Made by a program: the position numbers and the translations under genes. The notes beneath the pieces were generated by a model. The model saw only the letters and a list, made by a program, of their open reading frames with translations, was not told the DNA's origin and did no database searches. From the NCBI GenBank assembly GCA_900770075.1, contig CAAGIZ010000055.1:1-20128 (forward strand): DNA of 20,128 bases. Reading direction: 5' to 3'. Source of the stretch: Spirochaetia bacterium (GTDB lineage: Bacteria; Spirochaetota; Spirochaetia; Treponematales; Treponemataceae). Each line of letters opens with the position of its first letter. The stretch's first letter is position 1. Shown piece by piece: positions 13,116 to 20,047 of this stretch.

Positions 13116-15236
13116 TTAATTTGGGGAAAGTTCTGCCAGTTCGCTCCAGCGGTTGTAGGCTTCTTCCAGACGGTTTTGGGAGGCGGTGTATTCTTCTCCT
13201 GCCTTGCGGGCTTTTTCGTAGTCCGGGTCTGCCATGAGTTTTTCCAGTTCTGTCTGCCGTTCTTCCAGAAGGAGGATTTCTTCTTCCAGGCTTTCGAATT
13301 CTTTCTGCTCTTTGTAGGTGCGTTTTTGCGGTTTTGCCGGTGATGCAGGGGGCGTTGCGGGGTGCTCCCCGCTGGAAGGGGGTGTCGCGGCAACGGCGGA
13401 CGCAGAGCGTCCAGAGTGCCGCGCAGGGGGAAGGCTTTCCCCCCTTTTATTTTTTTCTTCCAGAAGTTCAAGGTATTCGGAACACTTGCCTGTAAAACCG
13501 CTTATGCTGCCGTCTTCTTCCATAATAAACAGGGTGTCGGCTACCTTGTCCATAAAGTAACGGTCGTGACTTACGATTAAAAGACATCCCTTGTATTCGC
13601 TGAGGAACTGTTCAAGAATGTTCATTGTGAAGATGTCGAAGTCGTTGGTGGGTTCGTCCAGAACAAGAAAATTCGGGTTTTCGATGAGAAGGCGCACTAA
13701 AAAGACCCTTTTGCGTTCTCCCCCGGAAAGTGTGGATAGCATTGAGTGTTGGATTTTTCCTTCAAAGCCGAATTCGTTTAAAAACTGGGCGGCGCTGAGG
13801 GTTTTGCCGTTGTTTTTGTGGACTATTTCTGCGGCTTCCTGTATGTATTCAAGGACGGTCTGGCTGAGGTTTTTGAAAACCGGGTTTTGCTGGTAGTAGC
13901 CGATGAAGGTGTTTTCGCCTTTTTCGATGGTGCCAGTGTCTGGCTGGATTGTGCCGGTGATTATGTTAAGCAGGGTGGATTTGCCTGAGCCGTTGTTTCC
14001 GAAGATGCCGATTTTTTCGCCTTTGTTGAACCTGTAGGAGAAATTTTTAAGAACCGGGGTAAAGGGTTGGGTGGAGTCAGTCGTCAAAGGGGCGGAAACT
14101 TCTGTCAAAAGGGCGGGATTGGCTGTCGGGGCGGTGGGATTTGCTGTCAAAGGGGCGGGGGGATTTGCTGTCAAAGGGGCGGAGTCAGTCGTCAAAGGGG
14201 CGGAATCAACTGTCAAAGGGGCGGGGGTTTGGGACTCTCCCACGTAGCCTTTGGGGAAGTTTTTTGAGATTCCGTGGAGTTCGAGGATTTTGTCTCCAAG
14301 ACGGCGGCCTGCAACTTCAAAAGAAAATCCCTTGTCCTGCGAGAATTTTTCCCGGTTTATAAGGGCATTGTCCCTTTGGATGCGGGCTTTTGCCTTTGTT
14401 CCCCTTGCGCAGGGTCCCCGCATAAGCCAGTCCCGCTCTATCCTGAGGACGGATTCGATTCTGCGTTCGGTGTTCTGTTCGATTTCCAGTTCAATCTGTT
14501 TTTTTTCCAGATAGGTTGAATAGTTGCCTTCGTAGAGTTTGAGTCTTTTGCGGTCAAGCTCGTAAATGCTGCTGCATACGGCATCCAGAAAATACCGGTC
14601 GTGGGTTACCATTAGAACCGTGCGTTTTGTGTCGTGGAGGTAATTTTGCAGGAAGTAAATGGTTTCGATGTCCAGATGGTTTGTAGGTTCGTCCAAAAGA
14701 AGGAGTTTTGTGTCTTCCACCAGAACCTGGGCTAGGGCAACTTTTTTCAACATTCCGCCGGAAAGGGTGCCCATTTTTCGGGTCATGTCCTTTATGCCGA
14801 GGATGCTCAGGATGGAGCGCACCTGGGATTCGTAGTTCCACAGGGAGCCTTTGTCCATTTCCAGAGTGAGGCGGTCGAAGCGGTTTTGCTGTTCCTGATT
14901 GAAGCCCTTTTCCATGAGAAGGCAAAGTTCTTCGTATTCCCGGATTTTTGCAAGTTTCGGGCTTTTTGACTTGAAGATGTGCTGCTGAATGGTGTCTTCC
15001 GGGGTGAATTTTGGATTCTGGCTTAAAAAACTGACTCCGCTTTCCTTGTTTATGACCACTGAGCCTTCGTCTGCTTCCAGTTCCCCTGCAATGGTGGAAA
15101 GAAGGGTGGATTTTCCGGTTCCGTTGCGCCCTATGATTGCGGCCTTTTCGCCTTCGTTAAGACCAAAGGTTACTCCGGTAAAGAGCGGGCTTTCCCGTCC
15201 CATTTTTGCTAGGCTGTTGATGGAAAGAATGTTCAT
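13116..15236 (-). CDS. ABC-F family ATPase, Uup-like
   Basis: Soluble twin-ATPase acting on ribosomes or, for Uup, linked to ribosome assembly and DNA transposon excision. In the 706-residue product NBD1 has Walker A GRNGTGKST (36-44), LSGGM (158-162) and LLLLDEPTNHLD (178-189). The inter-domain linker reads WLMRGPCARGTKAKARIQR, as in Uup relatives. NBD2 has GNNGSGKST (413-421), LSGGERKR (503-510) and LDEPTNDFD (526-534). A C-terminal coiled coil (about 640-700) follows, as in Uup. Two oddities: a 50-60 residue Ala-Pro-Leu-Thr repeat (about 336-395) interrupts the beginning of NBD2, and a Pro/Ala/Ser-rich linker (about 602-636) is encoded by a GC-rich palindromic stretch. Start ATG 15236 follows AGGAG; upstream in-frame codons lack such a site. 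Confidence 0.93.
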   Translation of the reverse strand: MNILSINSLAKMGRESPLFTGVTFGLNEGEKAAIIGRNGTGKSTLLSTIAGELEADEGSVVINKESGVSFLSQNPKFTPEDTIQQHIFKSKSPKLAKIREYEELCLLMEKGFNQEQQNRFDRLTLEMDKGSLWNYESQVRSILSILGIKDMTRKMGTLSGGMLKKVALAQVLVEDTKLLLLDEPTNHLDIETIYFLQNYLHDTKRTVLMVTHDRYFLDAVCSSIYELDRKRLKLYEGNYSTYLEKKQIELEIEQNTERRIESVLRIERDWLMRGPCARGTKAKARIQRDNALINREKFSQDKGFSFEVAGRRLGDKILELHGISKNFPKGYVGESQTPAPLTVDSAPLTTDSAPLTANPPAPLTANPTAPTANPALLTEVSAPLTTDSTQPFTPVLKNFSYRFNKGEKIGIFGNNGSGKSTLLNIITGTIQPDTGTIEKGENTFIGYYQQNPVFKNLSQTVLEYIQEAAEIVHKNNGKTLSAAQFLNEFGFEGKIQHSMLSTLSGGERKRVFLVRLLIENPNFLVLDEPTNDFDIFTMNILEQFLSEYKGCLLIVSHDRYFMDKVADTLFIMEEDGSISGFTGKCSEYLELLEEKNKRGESLPPARHSGRSASAVAATPPSSGEHPATPPASPAKPQKRTYKEQKEFESLEEEILLLEERQTELEKLMADPDYEKARKAGEEYTASQNRLEEAYNRWSELAELSPN
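13386..13423. repeat. GC-rich nested palindrome inside the ABC-F linker
   Basis: CGCGGCA (13386-13392) pairs with TGCCGCG (13417-13423); within it GGACGC (13398-13403) and GCGTCC (13407-13412) pair. The surrounding 13345-13445 is much richer in GC than the rest of the gene and resembles the intergenic palindromes of this window. Confidence 0.55.
14083..14224. repeat. Coding minisatellite, seven 21/24-bp units
   Basis: GTCAAAGGGGCGG or a close variant recurs at 14083, 14104, 14125, 14146, 14170, 14191 and 14212, that is, every 21 bp with one 24-bp step. Both lengths are multiples of three, so copy changes keep the ABC-F frame. On the coding strand each unit gives a variant of Ala-Pro-Leu-Thr-x-(Asp/Asn)-(Ser/Pro). 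Confidence 0.85.
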
Positions 15237-15407
15237 AAAAACTCCTGTACACTCCCGATTAAGGGGAGGGAATTTTGCCTCTGCCGGGTGCATGGCGGCT
15301 TCAGGTTTTGAAAATATAGCAGATTTTTGTTTTTTTGTTGATGGGGTGGTGAAAGACAGGGGCTTCCGGTCGCTACCTCTCGCCTAAAAACACTGATGAA
15401 AAACCTC

Positions 15408-15436
15408 TTGTCAAAAAGCAAAAATACCAGTATTTT
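15408..15436 (+). promoter_or_regulatory. Promoter of the arsR-P-type ATPase operon
   Basis: TTGTCA (15408-15413), a 17-bp spacer and TATTTT (15431-15436). The start point near 15443 lies directly before the operator. Confidence 0.6.
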
Positions 15437-15447
15437 ATTTATGAATA

Positions 15448-15465
15448 TTTGAACAACTGTTCAAA
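15448..15465. promoter_or_regulatory. ArsR/SmtB-type operator
   Basis: TTTGAACA (15448-15455), AC, TGTTCAAA (15458-15465): perfect 8-bp arms with a 2-bp centre. This matches the TGAACA-N2-TGTTCA pattern of SmtB/CzrA/CadC operators. It lies just past the predicted start point, so bound repressor should block transcription of its own gene and the ATPase. Confidence 0.82.
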
Positions 15466-15523
15466 AGTTTTCGGCCTTTGCCACATTTTTTTGTTTCCCT
15501 TGCTGAAACCGGAGGATTATTTT

Positions 15524-15826
15524 ATGGAAAAAAAATGCCAGTTGCCGGACGAGGACACCCTCATAGATCTGGCGGAACTTTTTAAGATTTTTGGGGACTC
15601 CACCCGGGTAAAAATTCTCTTTGCCTTGCAGGAGGGCGAAATGCCTGTAGGCGATGTTGCGGTGGAACTGGGAATGACGGACAGTGCCATAAGCCATCAG
15701 CTTAAAATTTTAAAAGACAGCAAGCTGGTGCGGGGACGCAGGGAAGGCAGGCAGATTTACTATTCACTTGCCGACGAGCACGTGGTTTCGATATTAAATC
15801 AGGGGATGGAGCACGTCTGCGAGTGA
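15524..15826 (+). CDS. ArsR/SmtB-family zinc-responsive repressor
   Basis: Homodimeric winged-helix repressor predicted to release the operator at 15448-15465 when metal binds. In the 100-residue product, LFKIFGDSTRVKILFAL and the recognition helix TDSAISHQLKILKDSKLV (about 52-69) are typical. The last helix carries D84, H86, H97 and E100, the spacing and residues of the alpha-5 zinc site of SmtB (CzrA has His in the last position). The alpha-3 cysteine motif ELCVC of CadC/ArsR is replaced by GEMPVGD, which argues against Cd/Pb or arsenic sensing there. Start ATG 15524 follows GGAGGA (15511-15516); an in-frame TTG at 15449 lies inside the operator. It is 26 nt upstream of the ATPase gene. Confidence 0.9.
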   Translation: MEKKCQLPDEDTLIDLAELFKIFGDSTRVKILFALQEGEMPVGDVAVELGMTDSAISHQLKILKDSKLVRGRREGRQIYYSLADEHVVSILNQGMEHVCE

Positions 15827-15852
15827 CAGCACCTTTTTTATGGGAGGAGATT

Positions 15853-18081
15853 ATGAAAGAACAGGACAATATTGAAGAAAAAATCGAAAATATAGAACAG
15901 TTTGAACAAGCTGAGAAAATTGAAAAATTTGAAGGACAGAACAAAACCGAAACAGAAAACCTTACCGACCAGGAAGAGTCCGCCGGAGGGAGCGAAAAAT
16001 CCTGTGGCTGTGGATGCAGCGGCTCCCACGGACACGACCATTCCCACGGACAGGAGCACTCCCACGGAAACGGACACGGGCACTCCCACGGACACTGCTG
16101 CTGCGAAAAAGGCGGGGAAGACGATGACGGGGAGGAAGAAGTTTCCCTCAGGCAGATTGTTTCCGGGGGAATCCTTTTTGCGGCGGGACTTGCCGTAGAA
16201 CATCTGGGAATTTTCGGCAGGCTGCTGGGAGCGGTTCAGTTTGGCACGGTGGAGCTTCATCGTCTGGTTTTTCTTGCCCTGTATTTTGCCGCCTACCTGC
16301 TGTGCGGAAAAGAAGTGATAAAGTCAGCAGTGCATAACATTCTGAAAGGAAAGGTTTTTGACGAAAAATTTTTGATGAGCCTTGCTTCAATCGGAGCCAT
16401 CTTTGTGGGAGAAATTGCCGAAGCAGTTGCAGTCATGATTTTTTACAACATAGGGGAGTTTTTTCAGGATTATGCGGTGGACAAGAGCCGGGATTCAATA
16501 AGCGCCCTTGTAAAAATCCGCCCGGACAAAACCTTTGTGGTGCGGGAAGGAAAAGTTGTGGAAGAAAAGCCGGAAAACCTGCAGCCCGGCGAAATAATCG
16601 AATTAAAGCCCGGAGAAAGGCTTGCCCTGGACGGCGAAGTTGAAGAAGGCTCTTCCTTTATGGACACCAGCGCCCTTACAGGAGAAAGCGTTCCCCGCAG
16701 AGTGGAAAAAGGTTCTGCGGTTTTGGCGGGATTTGTAAATAAGCAGGGAGTATTGCGGATAAGGGTTACAAAACCTTACGGCGAAAGCGCAGTTACCCGG
16801 ATTTTGGAACTTACCCAGGAGGCGGCAGAAGTCAAGGCAAAGAGCGAAAAATTCATCACCCGGTTTGCCCGCTACTACACTCCAGTGGTGTGCATTCTGG
16901 CGGTAGCCGTTGCAGTTGTTCCTCCTCTTATTTTGGGCAGCTGGCAGACCTGGATTTACCGGGCCCTCATGTTTTTAGTTGTAAGCTGTCCATGCGCCCT
17001 CGTAATATCCGTGCCCCTTTCATTTTTCAGCGGAATCGGAGCCGCCAGCCGGAAGGGAATCCTCGTAAAGGGAAGCAACTACATCGAAGCCCTGAGCCGC
17101 GTCAGCGTTGCAGTTTTTGACAAGACTGGAACCCTCACAAAAGGAACATTCACCGTCACCGATGTATTTCCTGCAGAAGGCACAGACAAAGAGGAACTGG
17201 TAAGCCTTGCAGCCCATGCCGAATACTATTCCTCCCACCCGATTTCCAAATCCCTGTGGGCAGAACACCGGAGCATAAACGCAAAAAACGGACTGGACAG
17301 CCGCTGCTGCGAACTTTGCCTCAGGCAGAATGCACAAGAGATAAGCGGACACGGAATAAAAATCACCCTCGACCAAAAAGAAGTGCTCTGCGGAAACGAA
17401 AAACTTCTGGAAAAAGAGCACATAGCCATAGACCCCAATGTAGAAGTGCGCCTGACAAAACTTCAAACGTCGGGAACCTTGGTACACGTGGCAAAGGACG
17501 GACAGTACAAGGGTTGCATCGTCATAAGCGACCAGATAAAGGAAGGTTCAAAACAGACAGTTGCCGGACTAAAAAAATGCGGAGTCCAAAAAACGGCAAT
17601 GCTTACAGGCGACAACCCAAAAACCGCCCGAGTCGTAGCCGGACAACTGGGAATAGACACCTTCTATGCAGGACTTTTGCCGGAAGACAAGGTTGAGCGG
17701 GTAAAGGAACTGATGGACGAGAAAAACGGCCGCACAAAAAAAGGCACCTTGCTGTATGCAGGGGACGGAATAAACGATAGCCCTGTGCTTGCCTGTGCAG
17801 ATGTGGGTGTGGCAATGGGAGCGATGGGAAGCGATGCGGCAATCGAAGCGGCAGATGTGGTCATAATGGACGATAAGCCGGAAAGACTTCTGGATGCAGT
17901 AAAAATCAGCCGGAAGACTATGAACGTAGTCTGGCAGAACGTGGTTTTGAGCCTGGGAATAAAAGCGGCAATAATGGTCTTTGGAGCCCTGGGGCTTACG
18001 GGAATGTGGCTTGCAGTCTTCGGAGACGTGGGAGTAACATTTTTTGCAGTGCTGAATTCCATGCGGATTTTGCACAAATAA
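15853..18081 (+). CDS. P1B-type Zn/Cd-exporting ATPase
   Basis: Inner-membrane pump that exports Zn(II) and probably Cd(II) or Pb(II), controlled by the adjacent ArsR. In the 742-residue product an acidic N-terminus leads to a Cys/His-rich tract (51-84, CGCGC, repeated HSHG, HCCC). Membrane helices, TGES (276-279), and the transmembrane metal motif CPC (389-391) come next. The phosphorylation site is DKTGT (423-427), with SHP (461-463) and GDGIND (637-642) after it. Asp725 in the last hairpin fits the Zn/Cd/Pb group. No N-terminal HMA domain with GMxCxxC is present; the His-rich tract takes its place. GGGAGGAG precedes ATG 15853. The lack of a copper motif and the SmtB-like regulator both favour zinc. 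Confidence 0.95.
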   Translation: MKEQDNIEEKIENIEQFEQAEKIEKFEGQNKTETENLTDQEESAGGSEKSCGCGCSGSHGHDHSHGQEHSHGNGHGHSHGHCCCEKGGEDDDGEEEVSLRQIVSGGILFAAGLAVEHLGIFGRLLGAVQFGTVELHRLVFLALYFAAYLLCGKEVIKSAVHNILKGKVFDEKFLMSLASIGAIFVGEIAEAVAVMIFYNIGEFFQDYAVDKSRDSISALVKIRPDKTFVVREGKVVEEKPENLQPGEIIELKPGERLALDGEVEEGSSFMDTSALTGESVPRRVEKGSAVLAGFVNKQGVLRIRVTKPYGESAVTRILELTQEAAEVKAKSEKFITRFARYYTPVVCILAVAVAVVPPLILGSWQTWIYRALMFLVVSCPCALVISVPLSFFSGIGAASRKGILVKGSNYIEALSRVSVAVFDKTGTLTKGTFTVTDVFPAEGTDKEELVSLAAHAEYYSSHPISKSLWAEHRSINAKNGLDSRCCELCLRQNAQEISGHGIKITLDQKEVLCGNEKLLEKEHIAIDPNVEVRLTKLQTSGTLVHVAKDGQYKGCIVISDQIKEGSKQTVAGLKKCGVQKTAMLTGDNPKTARVVAGQLGIDTFYAGLLPEDKVERVKELMDEKNGRTKKGTLLYAGDGINDSPVLACADVGVAMGAMGSDAAIEAADVVIMDDKPERLLDAVKISRKTMNVVWQNVVLSLGIKAAIMVFGALGLTGMWLAVFGDVGVTFFAVLNSMRILHK

Positions 18082-18202
18082 AAACAGAAAAAGAATTTGG
18101 AGCGCATCCACCGCCCGCGACCGGCCAAACGGGGTTCCGCTTGCGCTTCATTGCCGCCTTACGGCGGCAACGGCAAGCCGCCCCTAATGTCCGGGCTACG
18201 AT
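18082..18202. other. GC-rich hairpin region after the ATPase gene
   Basis: It contains a TTCCGCTTGCGCTTCA motif (18135-18150) and a perfect 8-bp hairpin TTGCCGCC-TTAC-GGCGGCAA (18151-18170), with no T-run. No gene is seen. It separates the convergent ATPase and brnA genes. Confidence 0.5.
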
Positions 18203-18271
18203 TTTTTCCTAAAGTGCAGACACTCTCCGCGCCCCTACATTTTTATAAGGGGACAGTTATTTTCCCTTGCC
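18203..18271. repeat. ~70-bp direct repeat, copy A (overlaps 3' end of brnA)
   Basis: Block 1 (18203-18236, 34 bp) is identical to 18842-18875. Block 2 (18251-18271) matches 18892-18912 at 20 of 21 bases. The 14-bp middle differs. The brnA stop codon lies at the edge of block 1, and block 2 encodes the brnA C-terminus. The conserved part of block 1 includes GTGCAGACACTCTCCGCG. Confidence 0.85.
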
Positions 18272-18507
18272 CATCGGATAACTTCATTGAGTTTTGTCTG
18301 ATAGCCTTTTACCCCTGTACTCTTGAGCCACGAAAGATTGTCCATGTCGATGCGGAAGGTAATGGATTTCTTTACCGGCTTCCAGTATTTGAAATGACCT
18401 TTTGAAAAATCCTCTTCAGTAAGCTCAGGAATATCGTCAAAATTAATTCCTTTTGCCCTGATTTCAGCAACTTTTTCAGCCGTTAATTTTTCTGCAGTAT
18501 TCGTCAT
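18235..18507 (-). CDS. brnA: BrnA-type antitoxin
   Basis: Antitoxin partner of BrnT; it binds the toxin and, with it, represses the shared promoter. The 90-residue product has the BrnA pattern IPELTEEDFSKG, then a ribbon-helix-helix-like segment SITFRIDMDNLSWLKSTGVKGYQTKLNEVIRWARE. The KGYQTKLN stretch is the family hallmark. Start ATG 18507 lies inside the toxin gene after GGAG; an in-frame ATG at 18534 would add nine residues. It overlaps brnT by 32 nt in another frame, so synthesis is coupled. The C-terminal residues (NNCPLIKM) are encoded within direct repeat copy A, so the tail may be repeat-derived. Confidence 0.88.
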   Translation of the reverse strand: MTNTAEKLTAEKVAEIRAKGINFDDIPELTEEDFSKGHFKYWKPVKKSITFRIDMDNLSWLKSTGVKGYQTKLNEVIRWARENNCPLIKM

Positions 18508-18793
18508 AAAGCATTTTCTCCTTCGGTGAGGCAAGCCGGGCAGAAATAATGTGTATGCGTTCGTTTTCTATATAACTTGTGGCGACAATAAAAATTCCGT
18601 TCATGCAGCCCAAGCCAAAAAATCTATCCTGTCCTATGTCAGAATGATTTTTATCGAAAATCTCATAAAAGTACGGATCATCAAACACATCTAAAATCTG
18701 TTCAAATGAAAAACCGTGTTTTTTGACGTTCAGTTCGTCTTTCTCGCTGAACCATTCAAAACGACCTTTTATGACTAATTCTCCTTTCGGCAT
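18476..18793 (-). CDS. brnT: BrnT-type ribonuclease toxin
   Basis: Predicted toxin of a type II toxin-antitoxin system, a small RelE-fold RNase that blocks translation. In the 105-residue product the family features are FEWFSEKDELNVKKHGFSFEQILDVFDDP (residues 12-40), the polar turn around DKNHSD, and the C-terminal IHIISARLASPKEKMLYDEY (79-98). Residues likely needed for RNase activity are present, so it appears intact. The order toxin then antitoxin is normal for brnTA. A near-perfect promoter stands 17-47 nt upstream. Ribosome binding is weak (AAGGCGG) and the 5' leader very short. Confidence 0.92.
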   Translation of the reverse strand: MPKGELVIKGRFEWFSEKDELNVKKHGFSFEQILDVFDDPYFYEIFDKNHSDIGQDRFFGLGCMNGIFIVATSYIENERIHIISARLASPKEKMLYDEYCRKING

Positions 18794-18810
18794 TTATTAC
18801 CGCCTTTTTG

Positions 18811-18840
18811 ATTATATTTTTGTATTTACAAAATTGTCAA
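18811..18840 (-). promoter_or_regulatory. Consensus promoter of brnTA
   Basis: On the minus strand TTGACA (18840-18835), an 18-bp spacer and TATAAT (18816-18811), both perfect hexamers. The -35 box begins one base from direct repeat copy B. Such strength is expected for an autorepressed toxin-antitoxin pair. Confidence 0.8.
18818..18833. promoter_or_regulatory. Candidate BrnA operator in the promoter spacer
   Basis: TTTTGTA (18818-18824), TT, TACAAAA (18827-18833): perfect 7-bp arms filling the space between -35 and -10. This is where a dimeric BrnA-BrnT repressor would be expected to bind. Confidence 0.55.
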
Positions 18841-18841
18841 G

Positions 18842-18912
18842 TTTTTCCTAAAGTGCAGACACTCTCCGCGCCCCTTAAATTCTTTGACAGAGGACAGTTA
18901 TTTTCCTTTGCC
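18842..18912. repeat. ~70-bp direct repeat, copy B (overlaps 3' end of lipoprotein gene)
   Basis: This is the same direction as copy A, 639-641 bp away. Here block 2 (18892-18912) contains the stop codon of the lipoprotein gene, read in a different frame from brnA in copy A. The middle 16 bp are unlike copy A. The two copies bracket brnTA and its promoter. Confidence 0.85.
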
Positions 18913-20037
18913 GAGCAAATTTAAATTCATTGAAGAAATGTTTAAGCTAGGGGAGGTATCTGCTGCCGGCTCGCTGGAAGTTGGTAAAACTTCTATTGTG
19001 AGTTTGGCATTTTCCGGAACGGTTTCTACCTTTGTGTAGATTATTTCAGTTGTTCCGTCTTCTTCATCTTCAAGAGGAATTGTAATGGATTTTTGGTCTT
19101 CCGAAAGTGTACCAGTCATATAGCTGATTTTTCCCTCGGAATCCATTGAAGCGATGGTAATTTTTGAGCCAATTTTAAAGTACGAAAAAGTGTCTGTTTC
19201 TGTGCTATACGGGATGTTCACTGTTTTATCTTCAAGCGTTCCGGTTACAAGTGCGTTACTTAGATAATCTTTCCATTCTTTTTCAAATTCATCACCGTCG
19301 AAAGTGTACATTGTTCCGTCTTTTTCGTCACAAGTTATGTAACTTGGTGTCTGCATTGTAATTTTTAAGCCTTCCGCTTCTTCTACAAAATCTTCTAAAA
19401 CCCAGCAGCCTGCAATTTCGGAAGTGTCGTCTTTAGGATTGAGCGTCATTGTTACAACGGCATTTGATGGTCTGCTTTGAATCTTGTTAAAGGTTATTTT
19501 ATAACTCTGCCCGTTATATGTTTCTGTAAGGACAAAACTCTGCAGGTCTTCTGAAAGGGTCAATTCCACTGCGTTTGAATAAGAGGACCTGGAAAATTTT
19601 ATTGTTCTGCCTTCTACAGTATATCTGCCGATGTCATATAGCGAGTGGATAAGTTTTTCCGATGCAGAAGGTGTTTCATTATTAAGTTTTAAAGGAAGGC
19701 TGTTCAGCGCGTTTTGGTAATCCGCTTTATTTATGTCATACCAATAAAACAAGGAGGAAGAAAATTCAAAGTACATTTGCTCTTTAATGGTAACTGTGGT
19801 AAGTCCGGTTTCGTCGGTCATCACAGCATCGGCACTGCTCCAATATGTATTGGAAAGGCTTATGGTTTCAGTCGGTTTTGTTTCGTCCTTTGAACTGCTT
19901 CCAGATTCTGTCGGTTTGGTTTCTCCTTGTGTACCGGTTACAGTTTCTGTCGGCTTTGATTCGTCGTCGTCCTGATTACAGCCTGTAAAACTTACTGCCA
20001 GAAAAATTGAAATAAGGATTGCTAATAGTTTTTTCAT
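18898..20037 (-). CDS. Hypothetical lipoprotein
   Basis: I do not recognise the function. The 379-residue product has a signal peptide with KK, a hydrophobic run and lipobox FTGC (Cys at about residue 20). A low-complexity linker with three KPTE repeats (about residues 28-65) should tether the domain away from the membrane. The rest appears to be beta-rich, with repeated patterns such as YWSSADAV...GRYTVEGRTIKFSRS and CWVLEDFVEEAEGLKI...GTMYTFDGDEF, which could be two lipocalin-like or similar barrels. Start ATG 20037 follows GGGAGAG; the ATG at 20049 overlaps this site. It is more AT-rich than the housekeeping genes. The leader carries copy 2 of the two-hairpin element, and the 3' end lies in direct repeat copy B. 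Confidence 0.82.
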   Translation of the reverse strand: MKKLLAILISIFLAVSFTGCNQDDDESKPTETVTGTQGETKPTESGSSSKDETKPTETISLSNTYWSSADAVMTDETGLTTVTIKEQMYFEFSSSLFYWYDINKADYQNALNSLPLKLNNETPSASEKLIHSLYDIGRYTVEGRTIKFSRSSYSNAVELTLSEDLQSFVLTETYNGQSYKITFNKIQSRPSNAVVTMTLNPKDDTSEIAGCWVLEDFVEEAEGLKITMQTPSYITCDEKDGTMYTFDGDEFEKEWKDYLSNALVTGTLEDKTVNIPYSTETDTFSYFKIGSKITIASMDSEGKISYMTGTLSEDQKSITIPLEDEEDGTTEIIYTKVETVPENAKLTIEVLPTSSEPAADTSPSLNISSMNLNLLGKGK

Positions 20038-20047
20038 ACACTCTCCC

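Noticed and set aside
13596..13896. Plus-strand open frames across the ABC-F gene
   Set aside because: They are antisense shadows of conserved NBD2 sequence without ribosome sites.
14083..14224. CRISPR-like periodic repeats
   Set aside because: Units are 21-24 bp with no separate spacers, lie inside a coding frame and there are no cas genes; it is a coding minisatellite.
18203..18912. Integron attC sites bracketing a toxin-antitoxin cassette
   Set aside because: Treponema integrons exist and toxin cassettes are typical, but the repeats lack clear GTTRRRY/RYYYAAC cores and the paired inverted arms of attC, and no integrase is present.
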